Assembly: GCF_004217185.1 (NCBI RefSeq)
Contig: NZ_SHKL01000001.1
Location: forward strand, 4,710,001 to 4,774,000
Source of the DNA: Pseudonocardia sediminis
GTDB taxonomy: Bacteria; Actinomycetota; Actinomycetes; Mycobacteriales; Pseudonocardiaceae
DNA: 64,000 bases
Reading direction: 5' to 3'
The position numbers and the translations under genes were made by a program. Positions 47,227-56,426 of this stretch are shown in pieces. The notes under the pieces are model-generated. The model searched no databases, had not been told where the DNA came from, and was given only the letters and a program-made list of their open reading frames with translations. Each line of letters starts with the position of its first letter. The first letter of the stretch is position 1.

Positions 47227-48038
47227 GATGCGGTTCCTTCCTCGGCGGCGGCCCGCGCGGCCGCCTTCTCCGCCGCGTCGACGGCGCCACCGAAGCGCCG
47301 GTCCCGCCGCGCGTAGATCTCGATCGCCTGCCAGATGTGGCGACGGTCGAAGTCCGGGAACAGCGTGTCCAGGAAGACCATCTCGGCGTAGGCGCTCTGC
47401 CAGAGCAGGAAGTTCGACGTCCGCTGCTCACCGGAGCTGCGCACGAACAGGTCCACGTCGGGCATGTCCGGCTCGTCGAGGTAGCGGCGGATCGTGCGCT
47501 CGTCGATCTTGTCCGGCTTGATCTTCCCGGCCGCCGCGAGCTTCGCGATCTCGCGGACCGAGTCGACGATCTCCGCGCGGCCGCCGTAGTTCACGCACAT
47601 GGTGAGGGTGAGGACGTCGTTGGCGCGGGTCTTCTCCTCCGCCACCTCGAGCTCCTTGATCACCGACCGCCACAGACGCGGACGGCGCCCGGCCCAGCGG
47701 ACCCGGACGCCCATCTCGTGCATCTCGTCGACCCGGCGCCGGATGACGTCGCGGTTGAAGCCCATCAGGAAGCGGACCTCGTCGGGGCTGCGGCGCCAGT
47801 TCTCGGTGGAGAACGCGTAGGCCGACAGCCACCGGACGCCGACGTCGATGCATCCGCGGGCGACGTCCATCAGCGAGGCCTCGCCGCGCTTGTGGCCCTC
47901 CGTGCGGGGCAGGCCGCGGGCGTTGGCCCAGCGGCCGTTGCCGTCCATCACCAGCGCCACGTGACGGGGCACCAGCTCCGGCGGGATGGCCGGGGGCCGC
48001 GCCCCCGACGGGTGCGGGGCGGGAGGCTGGAAGGGCAC
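47223..48038 (-). CDS. uppS: Isoprenyl transferase (undecaprenyl/decaprenyl diphosphate synthase)
   Basis: The 271-residue protein is a cis-prenyltransferase with VMDGNGRWANARGLPRTEGH (catalytic Asp), LSAYAFSTENWRR, and DLFVRSSGEQRTSNFLLWQSAYAE. It makes long-chain isoprenyl diphosphate for cell-wall lipid carriers at the membrane. Its place between the YbjN-like gene and recO matches the mycobacterial Rv2361c region. Confidence 0.96.
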   Translation of the reverse strand: MPFQPPAPHPSGARPPAIPPELVPRHVALVMDGNGRWANARGLPRTEGHKRGEASLMDVARGCIDVGVRWLSAYAFSTENWRRSPDEVRFLMGFNRDVIRRRVDEMHEMGVRVRWAGRRPRLWRSVIKELEVAEEKTRANDVLTLTMCVNYGGRAEIVDSVREIAKLAAAGKIKPDKIDERTIRRYLDEPDMPDVDLFVRSSGEQRTSNFLLWQSAYAEMVFLDTLFPDFDRRHIWQAIEIYARRDRRFGGAVDAAEKAAARAAAEEGTAS

Positions 48039-48102
48039 GGATCGAACCCTACGTCCCGGCCCGTGAGCTCAGTTCTGAGGTGCGGCTCCGCAGGCTGCGC
48101 GC

Positions 48103-48417
48103 TCAGTCGTCCGTCCCGGAGTTCAGCAGGAAGCTCGCCACCGACGGGGTGGAGGTGTCGGCCGGGCCGGCGGTCTCCGCCGGACCCTGGAAGACCAGCG
48201 CGACGATCGCCGCGGCGGCCGCGCCGACCACGAGCAGGGCCTGTACCCCGGCGAACATGGCGGCGATGACGGTGGCCGCCAGTGCGGCCATGGCCACGAC
48301 CGAGCGCAGGAGTGCGGCGCCGGCGACGAGCAGGGCCACCACGGCGATCGCGCCGATCAGGGCGGAGGAGTCACCGGTCGCGGTGGCGGCGGCGAGCGGG
48401 ACGAGGGTGCCGTTCAT
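48103..48417 (-). CDS. Small Ala-rich membrane protein, 104 aa
   Basis: Three predicted hydrophobic segments (about 19-37, 40-60 and 60-78) form most of the protein, with a short polar tail. No family is recognised. It is opposite the XRE gene at 48831 across a 413-base control region. Confidence 0.6.
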   Translation of the reverse strand: MNGTLVPLAAATATGDSSALIGAIAVVALLVAGAALLRSVVAMAALAATVIAAMFAGVQALLVVGAAAAAIVALVFQGPAETAGPADTSTPSVASFLLNSGTDD

Positions 48418-48830
48418 GGTGCACTCCAGGGGGATCGGGCCGGGGCGGGTGGCGCGCGGCCGGATGGCGTGGTGGGCACCCCGTCGTCGGAGGGCATGCC
48501 CTGCATTTCGTGTATGAATTGATTGAATAGGTGAGGTACGACTCCGTCAAGAATTCTTTTCGCCACCCTGTCGCCATCGAATGGGAATTGTCTTGCGAAT
48601 TCGATGTGAATTCATCGGGCGCGATGCGGCGCCAGCCCGTCACCACCGACTTCAGCCGGATTCAGCTGAAGATCCGGCTCTCCACCAGCGAACTTCAGCG
48701 GACTCTAGTCAAATTCAGCGAAACACAGTGACCATCGGTGGCCCGGGGCGTAGCGTTGTCCGTGCCCGTCCGGAGACTCGAACACGCGGGTTTCGTCCGG
48801 AACGGAAGAATCGTCGAACGAGGGTCGCCG
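48418..48830. promoter_or_regulatory. A/T-rich control region with TTCAGC and GAATT arrays
   Basis: This is the longest non-coding stretch on the host side, and its middle (about 48505-48620) is far richer in A/T than the surroundings. Hexamer TTCAGC occurs at 48651, 48661, 48694 and 48714 (steps of 10, 33 and 20), and one copy lies in a TTCAGCTGAA palindrome. GAATT occurs five times between 48516 and 48612. The region lies between a small membrane protein gene and the XRE regulator at 48831. Confidence 0.6.
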
Positions 48831-49898
48831 ATGAGTGTCACGGGATGGATCGCCGCGGGGGATGCGGGCACGCTCGCCTCGTCCCAGCTGGCCGGACGCC
48901 TGCGGGCGTTGCGCCGCAGCCACTGGCCGGACCGGCTGGTGCGCCAGATCGAGCTGGCCACGGCGTTCGACGTCAGCCCGTCGTCGATCTCCTCGTGGGA
49001 GAAGACCGACGCGCCGACGCTGCCACCCGAGCCGCGCCTGGACATGTACGCGCGCTTCTTCGCCAGCCGCCGCTCGGTCGCGACCACCGCTCGGCTGCTG
49101 AACGACGACGAGCTCACCGACGACGAGTCGACGCTGCGGACCGCCCTCTACAGCGAGCTCTACGCCCTGCACGAGACCGCGACGAGCGGCGCCGAGGAGC
49201 AGGAGTCGCTCGCCGGGGACTTCTGGACGTTCCCGGACGGCGGCCCGATCCGCGTGATCTGCGGGGTGCTGGAGCCGGAGCGCCGCTCCCCCTCGGCCGA
49301 CGTCGCCAGCGCCGACTACGTGGAGCTGGGCGCGACCGCGGACCTGGACTCGCTGTTCGAGCTGTTCGGGCACCTGCGGATGCGCAACCCGTCCTCGGAC
49401 GTACGGTTCGTGCGCGCCGACCAGTACGACGCCGAGGACCTGCAGGCCCACGTCATCCTGCTCGGCAACACCACCAAGACCGGCGGGCCCGGGCTGGTCG
49501 CCGACCAGGACAGCATCCCGGTCCGCCAGCTCAGCCTCGGCGGTCCCGACGGCGAGGTGTTCGAGCTGCTCGACGGCTCCGGGACACAGCTGCGCCCGCG
49601 GTTCACCGAGGAGCGTCTGGTCGAGGACCTCGGGCTGTTCGCCCGGACGTCGAACCCGTACTTCAGCACCCGGACCCTGACCGTCTGCGGCGGCGCGTAC
49701 ACCCGCGGCGTCTACGGGGCCGTGCGCTGCCTGACCGACGGCGGCCTCGGTGACGAGAACGCTGCCTACCTGCGCCGCCGCGCGGCCGGGGCGGAGACGT
49801 TCGGGGTGGTCATGCGGGTGCGGACCGCCGACCACATCGTGCCGACGCCGGATCTGCGCGACCCGCGCAACCGGCTCTTCGAGTTCCCCTCGGCGTGA
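48831..49898 (+). CDS. XRE-domain regulator with a large C-terminal domain, 355 aa
   Basis: ATG 48831 follows a GAGGGT site. Residues about 15-85 form an XRE helix-turn-helix (LRALRRSHWPDRLVRQIELA, FDVSPSSISSWEK). About 230 residues of alpha/beta structure follow (YVELGATADLDSLFELFGHLR, LQAHVILLGNTTKTGG, TLTVCGGAYTRGVYGAVRCLTD) with no named family. It resembles two-part actinobacterial regulators that sense a small ligand. The upstream TTCAGC array may be its own operator. Confidence 0.75.
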   Translation: MSVTGWIAAGDAGTLASSQLAGRLRALRRSHWPDRLVRQIELATAFDVSPSSISSWEKTDAPTLPPEPRLDMYARFFASRRSVATTARLLNDDELTDDESTLRTALYSELYALHETATSGAEEQESLAGDFWTFPDGGPIRVICGVLEPERRSPSADVASADYVELGATADLDSLFELFGHLRMRNPSSDVRFVRADQYDAEDLQAHVILLGNTTKTGGPGLVADQDSIPVRQLSLGGPDGEVFELLDGSGTQLRPRFTEERLVEDLGLFARTSNPYFSTRTLTVCGGAYTRGVYGAVRCLTDGGLGDENAAYLRRRAAGAETFGVVMRVRTADHIVPTPDLRDPRNRLFEFPSA

Positions 49899-49907
49899 CC
49901 CGGGGGA

Positions 49908-50345
49908 TCAGGCGTCGGGGTGGTCGCGTTCCGGCCAGGCCGGCTCGTCGGGGCCGCGCCGCTGGTCCCACTCGAGGTAGCGCTGCAGGGCCGCGACACC
50001 CCGGTTCTCGCGGACGCGGTCGACCTCGGAGAGCGGGACGTCCTCGGGCTTGATCACCGGCAGCATCGGGATGGCCGGCCACGGGCCGTCCTCGGCGAGT
50101 CGGCGGACCTGGCGCATCGGCGTCGTGGTGCTGTCGGGGCGCGTCTCGGGCAGCTTCTCGGTGCGCGAGGCCGGGGGTTGGTCGACGGCGGAGCCGGCGG
50201 GGCGGGGAGAACACCTCATCTGCTCGGTGCTGCTCGTTCCGGTCGGCGGGATCGGCAGCCGTTCCGTGCGGGCGGCGGGGATCCGCTGGGTCTCGGCGAC
50301 CGGGCGCCGGTCACCGTGTTCGGGTCGAGCGTCGCGTGCGTTCAC
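49908..50345 (-). CDS. Disordered actinobacterial protein, 145 aa
   Basis: GTG 50345 follows GGGAGGC. The first 90 residues are rich in Pro, Arg and Thr with repeated RTE/RPE segments. The C-terminal 50 residues look folded (MLPVIKPEDVPLSEVDRVRE, LQRYLEWDQRRGP). It lies 32 bases downstream of recO and is probably co-transcribed. Function is unknown. Confidence 0.6.
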   Translation of the reverse strand: MNARDARPEHGDRRPVAETQRIPAARTERLPIPPTGTSSTEQMRCSPRPAGSAVDQPPASRTEKLPETRPDSTTTPMRQVRRLAEDGPWPAIPMLPVIKPEDVPLSEVDRVRENRGVAALQRYLEWDQRRGPDEPAWPERDHPDA

Positions 50346-50377
50346 GTCTGCCTCCCGGTCAGATCCGTCGCCGATGA

Positions 50378-51163
50378 TTATCCGGCCCCGTCCGGGAGGG
50401 GCACAGCCGGGTCCGGGACGGGCTGCTCCCGCATCTGCCGCTCGACCAGCGGCAGCGACCGCAGCTGACGTTCCAGGTGCCACTGCAGGTGCGCCGCGAC
50501 CAGGCCACTGGCCTCCCGCCGGACCGACTGCACCGCGGCGTCCGCGACGTCCCAGTCACCGTGCAGCAGCGCGTCGAGCAGCCCGAACGTCTCCGTCGCC
50601 GGGTACACCGACCCGGGTGGACGGCAGCGCGGGCAGATCGCCCCGCCGCCGGCGACGTTGAACGCGCGGTGCGGCCCGGGGTCGGCACAACGGGCGCACT
50701 CCGACAGCGACGGCGCCCAGCCGGCGTGGCTCATCGCGCGCAGCAGGAACGCGTCGAGGACCAGAGAGGAGTCCCGCGTCCGGTCGGCCAGCGCCCGAAC
50801 CGCCCCGACCAGGAGCAGGTAGACCCGCAGCGACGGCTCACCCTCCTCGGAGACGAGCCGGTCGGCGGTCTCCAGGATCGCGCAGCCGCAGCTGTAGGCG
50901 CCGTAGTCGGCGACGACCTGCGGGGCGAACGCGTCGAGCGTCTGCGCCTGGGTGATCACGTCCAGGCTGCGGCCGGTGTAGCACTGCACGTCGACGTGGT
51001 TGAACGGCTCCAGCCGTGCACCCCAGCGGGAACGGGTGCGTCGCACGCCCTTCGCGACGGCCCGGACCTTGCCGTAGCGCCGCGTCAGGAGCGTGACGAT
51101 CCGGTCGGCCTCGCCGAGCTTCTGCACGCGCAGCACCACTCCGGTGTCGCGGTACAGGCTCAT
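50378..51163 (-). CDS. recO: DNA repair protein RecO
   Basis: The 261-residue protein has an N-terminal OB fold (MSLYRDTGVVLRVQKLGEADRIV, YGKVRAVAKGVRR) and a helical C-terminus with zinc Cys pairs (CARC and CPRC). RecO anneals DNA and loads RecA in the RecFOR pathway. It sits in the same order near uppS and era as in mycobacteria. Confidence 0.95.
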   Translation of the reverse strand: MSLYRDTGVVLRVQKLGEADRIVTLLTRRYGKVRAVAKGVRRTRSRWGARLEPFNHVDVQCYTGRSLDVITQAQTLDAFAPQVVADYGAYSCGCAILETADRLVSEEGEPSLRVYLLLVGAVRALADRTRDSSLVLDAFLLRAMSHAGWAPSLSECARCADPGPHRAFNVAGGGAICPRCRPPGSVYPATETFGLLDALLHGDWDVADAAVQSVRREASGLVAAHLQWHLERQLRSLPLVERQMREQPVPDPAVPLPDGAG

Positions 51164-51227
51164 GCCCCCAGCCTACGCAGCGTGCCGTCGCCCGCCGTGC
51201 CGCCACGACGGGGACGGGAAGACTGCC

Positions 51228-52163
51228 TCAGAAGCCCAGCTTGCGGAGCTGGCGGGGGTCCTGCTGCCAGTTCTCGGCGATCTTCACGTGCAGGTCGAGG
51301 AAGATCTTGGTGCCGAGCAGGGCCTCGATCTGGCGGCGCGACTCGGTGCCGACGTGCTTGAGGCGCGCGCCGTTCTTGCCGATCACGATGCCCTTCTGGC
51401 TGGAGCGCTCGACGTAGATGTTCGCGTGCACCTCCAGCATCGGCGCGGCCTTCGGGTTGTCGTTCTCCCGCTGGTTCATCTCCTCGATCACGACGGCGAT
51501 CGAGTGCGGGAGCTCGTCGCGCACGCCCTCCAGCGCGGCCTCGCGGATCAGCTCCGCGACGAGGGTCTCCTCCGGCTCGTCGGTGAGGTCGCCGTCCGGG
51601 TAGAGCGGCGGGCCCTCCGGCAGCCGGGCGACCAGCAGGTCCGACAGCAGCGAGACCTGGAACCCCGACTTCGACGACGTCGGGACGACCTCGGTGAAGT
51701 CCATCAGCTTCGAGACCTCGGTCAGGCGCTCGGCCACGACCGGCGGCTCGACCAGGTCGGTCTTGGTGACGATCCCGAACACCGGGGTGTGCTGTGCGAC
51801 CGAGCGCAGCTCGTTGACGATGAACTCGTCACCGCGCCCGACCGGCTGGTCCGCCGGGACGCAGAAGCCGATCACGTCGACCTCGGCCCAGGTGGTGCGG
51901 ACCAGGTCGTTGAGCCGCGAGCCGAGCAGCGTGCGCGGCTTGTGCAGGCCCGGGGTGTCGACGAGCACGACCTGGGCGTCGTCGCGGTGGACGATGCCGC
52001 GGATCGCGTGCCGGGTGGTCTGCGGGCGGCTGGACGTGATCGCGATCTTCTGGCCGACCAGCGCGTTCGTCAGCGTCGACTTGCCGGCGTTGGGCCGTCC
52101 CACGAAGCAGGCGAACCCGGACCGGAAGCCCTCGGGGACCTCCGCGAAACCCCCGCCGGTCAC
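51228..52163 (-). CDS. era: GTPase Era
   Basis: The 311-residue protein has GTPase motifs FVGRPNAGKSTLTN (G1), DTPGLHKP (G3) and TKTD (G4), plus a KH domain with IVIGKNGARLKHVG near the C-terminus. It binds the 3' end of 16S rRNA and helps 30S assembly. GTG 52163 overlaps the lhgO stop, linking it to that operon. Confidence 0.96.
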   Translation of the reverse strand: MTGGGFAEVPEGFRSGFACFVGRPNAGKSTLTNALVGQKIAITSSRPQTTRHAIRGIVHRDDAQVVLVDTPGLHKPRTLLGSRLNDLVRTTWAEVDVIGFCVPADQPVGRGDEFIVNELRSVAQHTPVFGIVTKTDLVEPPVVAERLTEVSKLMDFTEVVPTSSKSGFQVSLLSDLLVARLPEGPPLYPDGDLTDEPEETLVAELIREAALEGVRDELPHSIAVVIEEMNQRENDNPKAAPMLEVHANIYVERSSQKGIVIGKNGARLKHVGTESRRQIEALLGTKIFLDLHVKIAENWQQDPRQLRKLGF

Positions 52164-53434
52164 GCGGCGCTCGTCAGGGGCCCGAGCGTGTCGCCGGTGA
52201 GGCGTTCGAGGATCTCGCGCCCGATCGGCAGCGCCGCGGTCGCGGCCGGCGACGGGGCGTTGAGGACGTGCAGCACGGACCCCGCGCCGCTGCCCTGGTC
52301 CAGGAACAGGAAGTCGTCGACGAGCGTCCCGTCGGCCTTCACCGCCTGCGCACGCACGCCGGCGCCGGCCGGGCTGAGGTCCTCGGCGCGGACGTCGGGG
52401 AGCAGCCGCTGGATCTGGCGCACCATCGCCGACTTCGACAGCGACCGCCGCACCTCGCCGACGCCGTAGCGCCAGTGCTTCCGGGCGACCTTGATCATGC
52501 CCGGGTAGGTGAGCGTGCCCAGGAGCTCCTTCGGCTTGACCGTGCGCCAGTCGTAGCCCTCGCGGGCCAGGGCCAGCACCGCGTTCGGGCCGGCGTGCAC
52601 GTGCCCGTCGACGCCGCGGGTGGCGTGCACCCCGAGGAACGGGAACGCCGGGTCCGGGACCGGGTAGATCAGGCCGTTGACCAGCGACGCGGCCCGCTCG
52701 GAGAAGCCGGTGTACTCGCCGCGGAACGGGATGATCCGCACGCCGGGGTCGGCGCCGGCCATCGTCGCGAGCTCGTCGCAGCGCAGCCCGCCGCACACGA
52801 CGACCTGGGTGCCCAGCACGTCACCGCGGTCGGTCCGCACCACGACGTCGTCGACCCGGCGGGCGATGCCGGTGACCGAGCGGCCCAGGTGCAGCTCCCC
52901 GCCGCCCTTCTCGACCAGCTCGCCGATCTTCTCGGTGATCGAGCGGTAGTCGCAGATGCCGGTCGAGGGCACCCACAGCGCGGCGAGGCCGCGGACGTTC
53001 GGCTCGTGCTCGCGCATCCCGGCCGGGTCGAGGCGGTGGTTCTCCACGCCGTTGGCGTCGCCGCGGCGCTGCAGCTCGGCCATCCGCGGCAGCTCGTCGG
53101 GCTCGGTGGCCACGACGAGCTTGCCCGACACCCGGTGCGGGAGGTCGTGCTCGCGGCAGAACGCGACGGTCTCCGCGCACCCGGCCACGGCCAGGCGGGC
53201 CTTGTAGCTGCCCGGGGCGTAGTACAGCCCGGAGTGGATGACGTTGGAGTTGTTGCCGGTCTGGTGGTTGGCCAGGCGCGGCTCGCGCTCGATCACCGCG
53301 ACCGAACGGCCGGTGCGGACGGCGGCGTGCGCGGTGGCCAGACCGACGATCCCGCCGCCGATCACGACCAGGTCGAACCGCGGGGTGGCGGGCAGTGCGG
53401 GGCCCCGGGCGTCGGGACGTTCAGTGCCGGACAT
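52160..53434 (-). CDS. lhgO: L-2-hydroxyglutarate oxidase
   Basis: The 424-residue FAD enzyme has the nucleotide-binding LVVIGGGIVGLATAHA, the GNNSNVIHSGLYY motif and the C-terminal PGMIKVARKHWRYGVGEVRRSLSK stretch, which fit LhgO. It oxidises L-2-hydroxyglutarate to 2-oxoglutarate. It lies between era and the CorC-type gene, where mycobacteria have a different gene, so it is a local insertion into the block. Its start overlaps the end of the upstream gene by 14 bases. Confidence 0.9.
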   Translation of the reverse strand: MSGTERPDARGPALPATPRFDLVVIGGGIVGLATAHAAVRTGRSVAVIEREPRLANHQTGNNSNVIHSGLYYAPGSYKARLAVAGCAETVAFCREHDLPHRVSGKLVVATEPDELPRMAELQRRGDANGVENHRLDPAGMREHEPNVRGLAALWVPSTGICDYRSITEKIGELVEKGGGELHLGRSVTGIARRVDDVVVRTDRGDVLGTQVVVCGGLRCDELATMAGADPGVRIIPFRGEYTGFSERAASLVNGLIYPVPDPAFPFLGVHATRGVDGHVHAGPNAVLALAREGYDWRTVKPKELLGTLTYPGMIKVARKHWRYGVGEVRRSLSKSAMVRQIQRLLPDVRAEDLSPAGAGVRAQAVKADGTLVDDFLFLDQGSGAGSVLHVLNAPSPAATAALPIGREILERLTGDTLGPLTSAA

Positions 53435-54935
53435 CGGATCCTTCCTGCGGCGCGGGGACCTCGTCGGGTCCGGCCGGTGCGGGTTCGTTCACGGCGGGTC
53501 CGGGGGCCTCCGGCTCGACCGAGGCCACGTCGTTCGACGCCGTCTCGGGCAGGCGCTCCCCGGTGTCGTGCCGGTCGGAGACGCGGCTCGGGCGCTTCGT
53601 GTCGTCGTCGGTGCCGGTGGCCTCGGGGTCCATCGGGGTGATGAGCACCGAGGTGATGCGGGTGCGGCCACGTGCGTCCTTGCCGCCCTCGCCGAGCAGG
53701 TGCAGCCCGGCGACCTCGGCCTCGGCGCCGGGCAACGGAACCTTGCCCAGGCGCTGGGCGAGCAGCCCGCCGACGGTGTCGACGTCGGCGGCCTCCAGCG
53801 CCTCGCGCAGCTCGGCCTCCCGGGCGGTGCCGGTGTACTCGGAGGCGAAGAGCTCCTCCAGGTCCTCCACCGGCAGCCGGGCGGCCACCCGCAGGGTGCG
53901 GCCCTCGGCCGGGGCGACGTCGGGGACCTCCTCGACGTCGTACTCGTCGGCGATCTCACCGACGATCTCCTCGAGGATGTCCTCGATCGTCACCACGCCC
54001 GCGGTGCCGCCGTACTCGTCGACGACGATCGCCATGTGGTTGCGGTGACGCTGCATCTCGCGCATCAGCTCGTCGCTGCGCTTGGAGTCCGGGACGAACG
54101 TCGCCGGGCGGATGATCTCGACCAGCGACGCGCGCGGGCGCTGCTCGCGCTCGGCCTCGTCGCGGGCCCGGACCAGGTCCTTGAGGTAGGCGAGCCCGAT
54201 CACGTCGTCGATGCTCTCGCCGAGCACCGGGATCCGGGAGTAGCCGCTCTTCAGGGCCAGCCGCAGGACCTTGTCGACGGGCGTGTCGCGCTCGGCCCAC
54301 ACGACGTCCGGGCGCGGGACCATGATCTCCCGGACCGGGGTCTCCCCCAGCTCGAACACCGAGTGGATCATCCGGCGCTCGCCCTCGTCGACGACGCCGC
54401 GGGTGCTGGCCATGTCGACCAGCTCGCGCAGCTCGACCTCGGTGGAGAACGGGCCCTCCCGGAAACCGGGACCCGGGGTGATCGCGTTGCCGATGAGGAT
54501 CAGCAGCTTCGACAGCGGCGAGAGGATCACCCCCAGCGCGCGCACCGGCCCGGCCAGCAGCAGCCCGATCCGGTACGGGTGCTGGCGCCCCAGGGTGCGC
54601 GGCCCGACGCCGATCAGGACGTAGCTGACGATCACCATGATCACGCCGGCGAGCAGCACGCCGATCCACGGCGAGGAGAACTCCGGCGCGAGCGCCGAGG
54701 CCAGCAGGACGGTCGCCGCCGTCTCCATGGTCAGGCGCAGCAGCAGGAGCAGGTTGACGTGGCGGGGACGGTCCGCGACGACGGCGGCCAGCGCCGTCGC
54801 CCCGGAACGCTTCGCCCGCACGACGGCGTCCACCCGGGCGCGCGAGATCGACATCAGCGCGGCGTCGGCCGCGGCGAACACCCCGGCCAGCGGGATCAGA
54901 ATGACTGCGATGACGATCAGCGTCAGGGTGTTCAC
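53421..54935 (-). CDS. CNNM/CBS/CorC-type membrane protein
   Basis: This 504-residue protein is the third HlyC/CorC family member in the window. It has a CNNM domain with about four membrane segments (1-165), a CBS pair (about 190-320, AIVVDEYGGTAGVVTIEDILEEIVGEI), a CorC domain (about 330-410) and a disordered Pro/Asp-rich C-terminus. GTG 54935 overlaps ybeY. In mycobacteria the same gene (Rv2366c) lies next to ybeY. A cation or envelope function is inferred. Confidence 0.85.
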   Translation of the reverse strand: MNTLTLIVIAVILIPLAGVFAAADAALMSISRARVDAVVRAKRSGATALAAVVADRPRHVNLLLLLRLTMETAATVLLASALAPEFSSPWIGVLLAGVIMVIVSYVLIGVGPRTLGRQHPYRIGLLLAGPVRALGVILSPLSKLLILIGNAITPGPGFREGPFSTEVELRELVDMASTRGVVDEGERRMIHSVFELGETPVREIMVPRPDVVWAERDTPVDKVLRLALKSGYSRIPVLGESIDDVIGLAYLKDLVRARDEAEREQRPRASLVEIIRPATFVPDSKRSDELMREMQRHRNHMAIVVDEYGGTAGVVTIEDILEEIVGEIADEYDVEEVPDVAPAEGRTLRVAARLPVEDLEELFASEYTGTAREAELREALEAADVDTVGGLLAQRLGKVPLPGAEAEVAGLHLLGEGGKDARGRTRITSVLITPMDPEATGTDDDTKRPSRVSDRHDTGERLPETASNDVASVEPEAPGPAVNEPAPAGPDEVPAPQEGSDVRH

Positions 54936-55477
54936 GGTCGCTGCTCGTCCTCGAGCCCGACCGCGCCGAGCAGCCGGTCGTCGGTGCGGCGCTGGGCCTG
55001 CTGCGCCTTCGCCTTGGCGCGGCCGTCGCGCCACTGCGCCAGCAGCTTGTCCTGCAGCGCGAACATCTCGCGCTCGTCGGCCGGCTCCAGGTGGTCGTAG
55101 CCGAGCAGGTGCAGCACGCCGTGCACGGTCAGCAGGTGCAGCTCGTCGGCGAGGGTGTGACCGGCCTTGCGGGCCTGGTCCTTCGCGAACGCCGGGCACA
55201 GCACGACGTCGCCGAGCAGCGCCGGGCCCAGGTCCGGGGCGTCCGGGCGGCGGCTGTCGTCGGCCAGGGAGTCCATCGGGAAGGCCATCACGTCGGTGGG
55301 ACCCGGCTCGTCCATCCACCGCTCGTGCAGCTCGGTCATGGTGTCCAGGCCGACCGCGGTGATCGCGAGCTCGGCGGCCGGGTTGACGCGCATGGTGTCC
55401 AGGGTGAAACGGGCGACGGAGACGACCAGCGACTCGTCGACCGTGACGCCGGACTCGTTGACGACCTCGATGCTCAC
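54932..55477 (-). CDS. ybeY: rRNA maturation endoribonuclease YbeY
   Basis: The 181-residue protein has the zinc motif HGVLHLLGYDH (HGxxHLxGYDH) and the N-terminal strands SIEVVNESG, with LGDVVLCPAF in the middle. YbeY processes 16S rRNA. GTG 55477 is the best start, and the gene overlaps the CorC-type gene as GTGA. Confidence 0.95.
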   Translation of the reverse strand: MSIEVVNESGVTVDESLVVSVARFTLDTMRVNPAAELAITAVGLDTMTELHERWMDEPGPTDVMAFPMDSLADDSRRPDAPDLGPALLGDVVLCPAFAKDQARKAGHTLADELHLLTVHGVLHLLGYDHLEPADEREMFALQDKLLAQWRDGRAKAKAQQAQRRTDDRLLGAVGLEDEQRP

Positions 55478-55592
55478 GACGGTGGCTGACCCCTGGAACT
55501 TCCGCTGTCGACGACCGGACACGGGCCGTGGACGGACACACGACCCGTCACCAGCGTAGTCGCCGCACGAACCCGCCCGGTCGGCTCCCCGT

Positions 55593-56426
55593 TCAGGTCC
55601 CCGGAGCCACCGCGACACCGGCCAGGATCGGCGGGTCCGCGACGTCGGTCCCGGGCTCCGGGCGCCACCGCGTCGCGGGCACCAGACCGGGCCCGAGCAG
55701 CGTGAAGTCCCCGAACAGCGCGGTGATCGCGGCCCGGTCCCGGGCGAACACCGGGCTCGGGCCCGGGCGCATCAGCTCGACCGTGTGCGCCACCTCGTCC
55801 GCACGGATCTCGTCGGTCAGGTGCGTCAGGACCAGGTGGCTGCCGGGCGCCAGGGTCGTGCGGTAGCGACGCATGATCGACGCCGGCCCGGCGTCGTCGC
55901 CCACGTAGTGCAGCGTCGTGACCAGAAGCAGCCCTAGCGGCCGGTCGAGGTCGAGCAGGCCCGTCGCGGCGGCCTTGGCCAGCACCGTCGCCGGGGCGCG
56001 GACGTCGGCGAGCAGTGCGATGGCGCGGTCGTCACCGCGCAGCACCTGCTCGCCGTGGGCGACGGCGATCCGGTCGTGGTCGACGTAGACCACCCGCGAC
56101 TCCGGGTCCTCGGCCCGGGCGATCTCGTGCACGCTGCCGACGGTCGGGATGCCGGAGCCGAGGTCGAGGAACTGCCGGATCCCGGCGTCGAGCAGCGTCC
56201 GTACCGCGCGGGCGAGGAAGGCGCGGTTGGCCACGGCCATCTCGGCCGCGACCGGGCTCGACGCGCTCGCGCGGGCCGCCACCTCGCGGTCGACCGCGAA
56301 GTTGTGCGACCCGCCGAGCATGAAGTCGTAGATCCGCGCCGGGCTGGGCACCGTGATGTCGACCCCGGCCGGCACCCGTTCCGGGCGGTCGGCGGCGTCG
56401 TCGCCACCGGCCGCCGTGTCGCTCAC
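55593..56426 (-). CDS. SAM-dependent methyltransferase (DUF574 type)
   Basis: The 277-residue protein carries the actinobacterial DUF574 pattern: VPSPARIYDFMLGGSHNFAVDRE, RQFLDLGSGIPTVGSVHE (SAM motif I) and VVYVDHDRIAVAHGEQVL. Its target is unknown. GTG 56426 overlaps the phoH stop, so it is translationally coupled to phoH, an unusual position because ybeY normally follows phoH directly. Confidence 0.85.
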   Translation of the reverse strand: MSDTAAGGDDAADRPERVPAGVDITVPSPARIYDFMLGGSHNFAVDREVAARASASSPVAAEMAVANRAFLARAVRTLLDAGIRQFLDLGSGIPTVGSVHEIARAEDPESRVVYVDHDRIAVAHGEQVLRGDDRAIALLADVRAPATVLAKAAATGLLDLDRPLGLLLVTTLHYVGDDAGPASIMRRYRTTLAPGSHLVLTHLTDEIRADEVAHTVELMRPGPSPVFARDRAAITALFGDFTLLGPGLVPATRWRPEPGTDVADPPILAGVAVAPGT

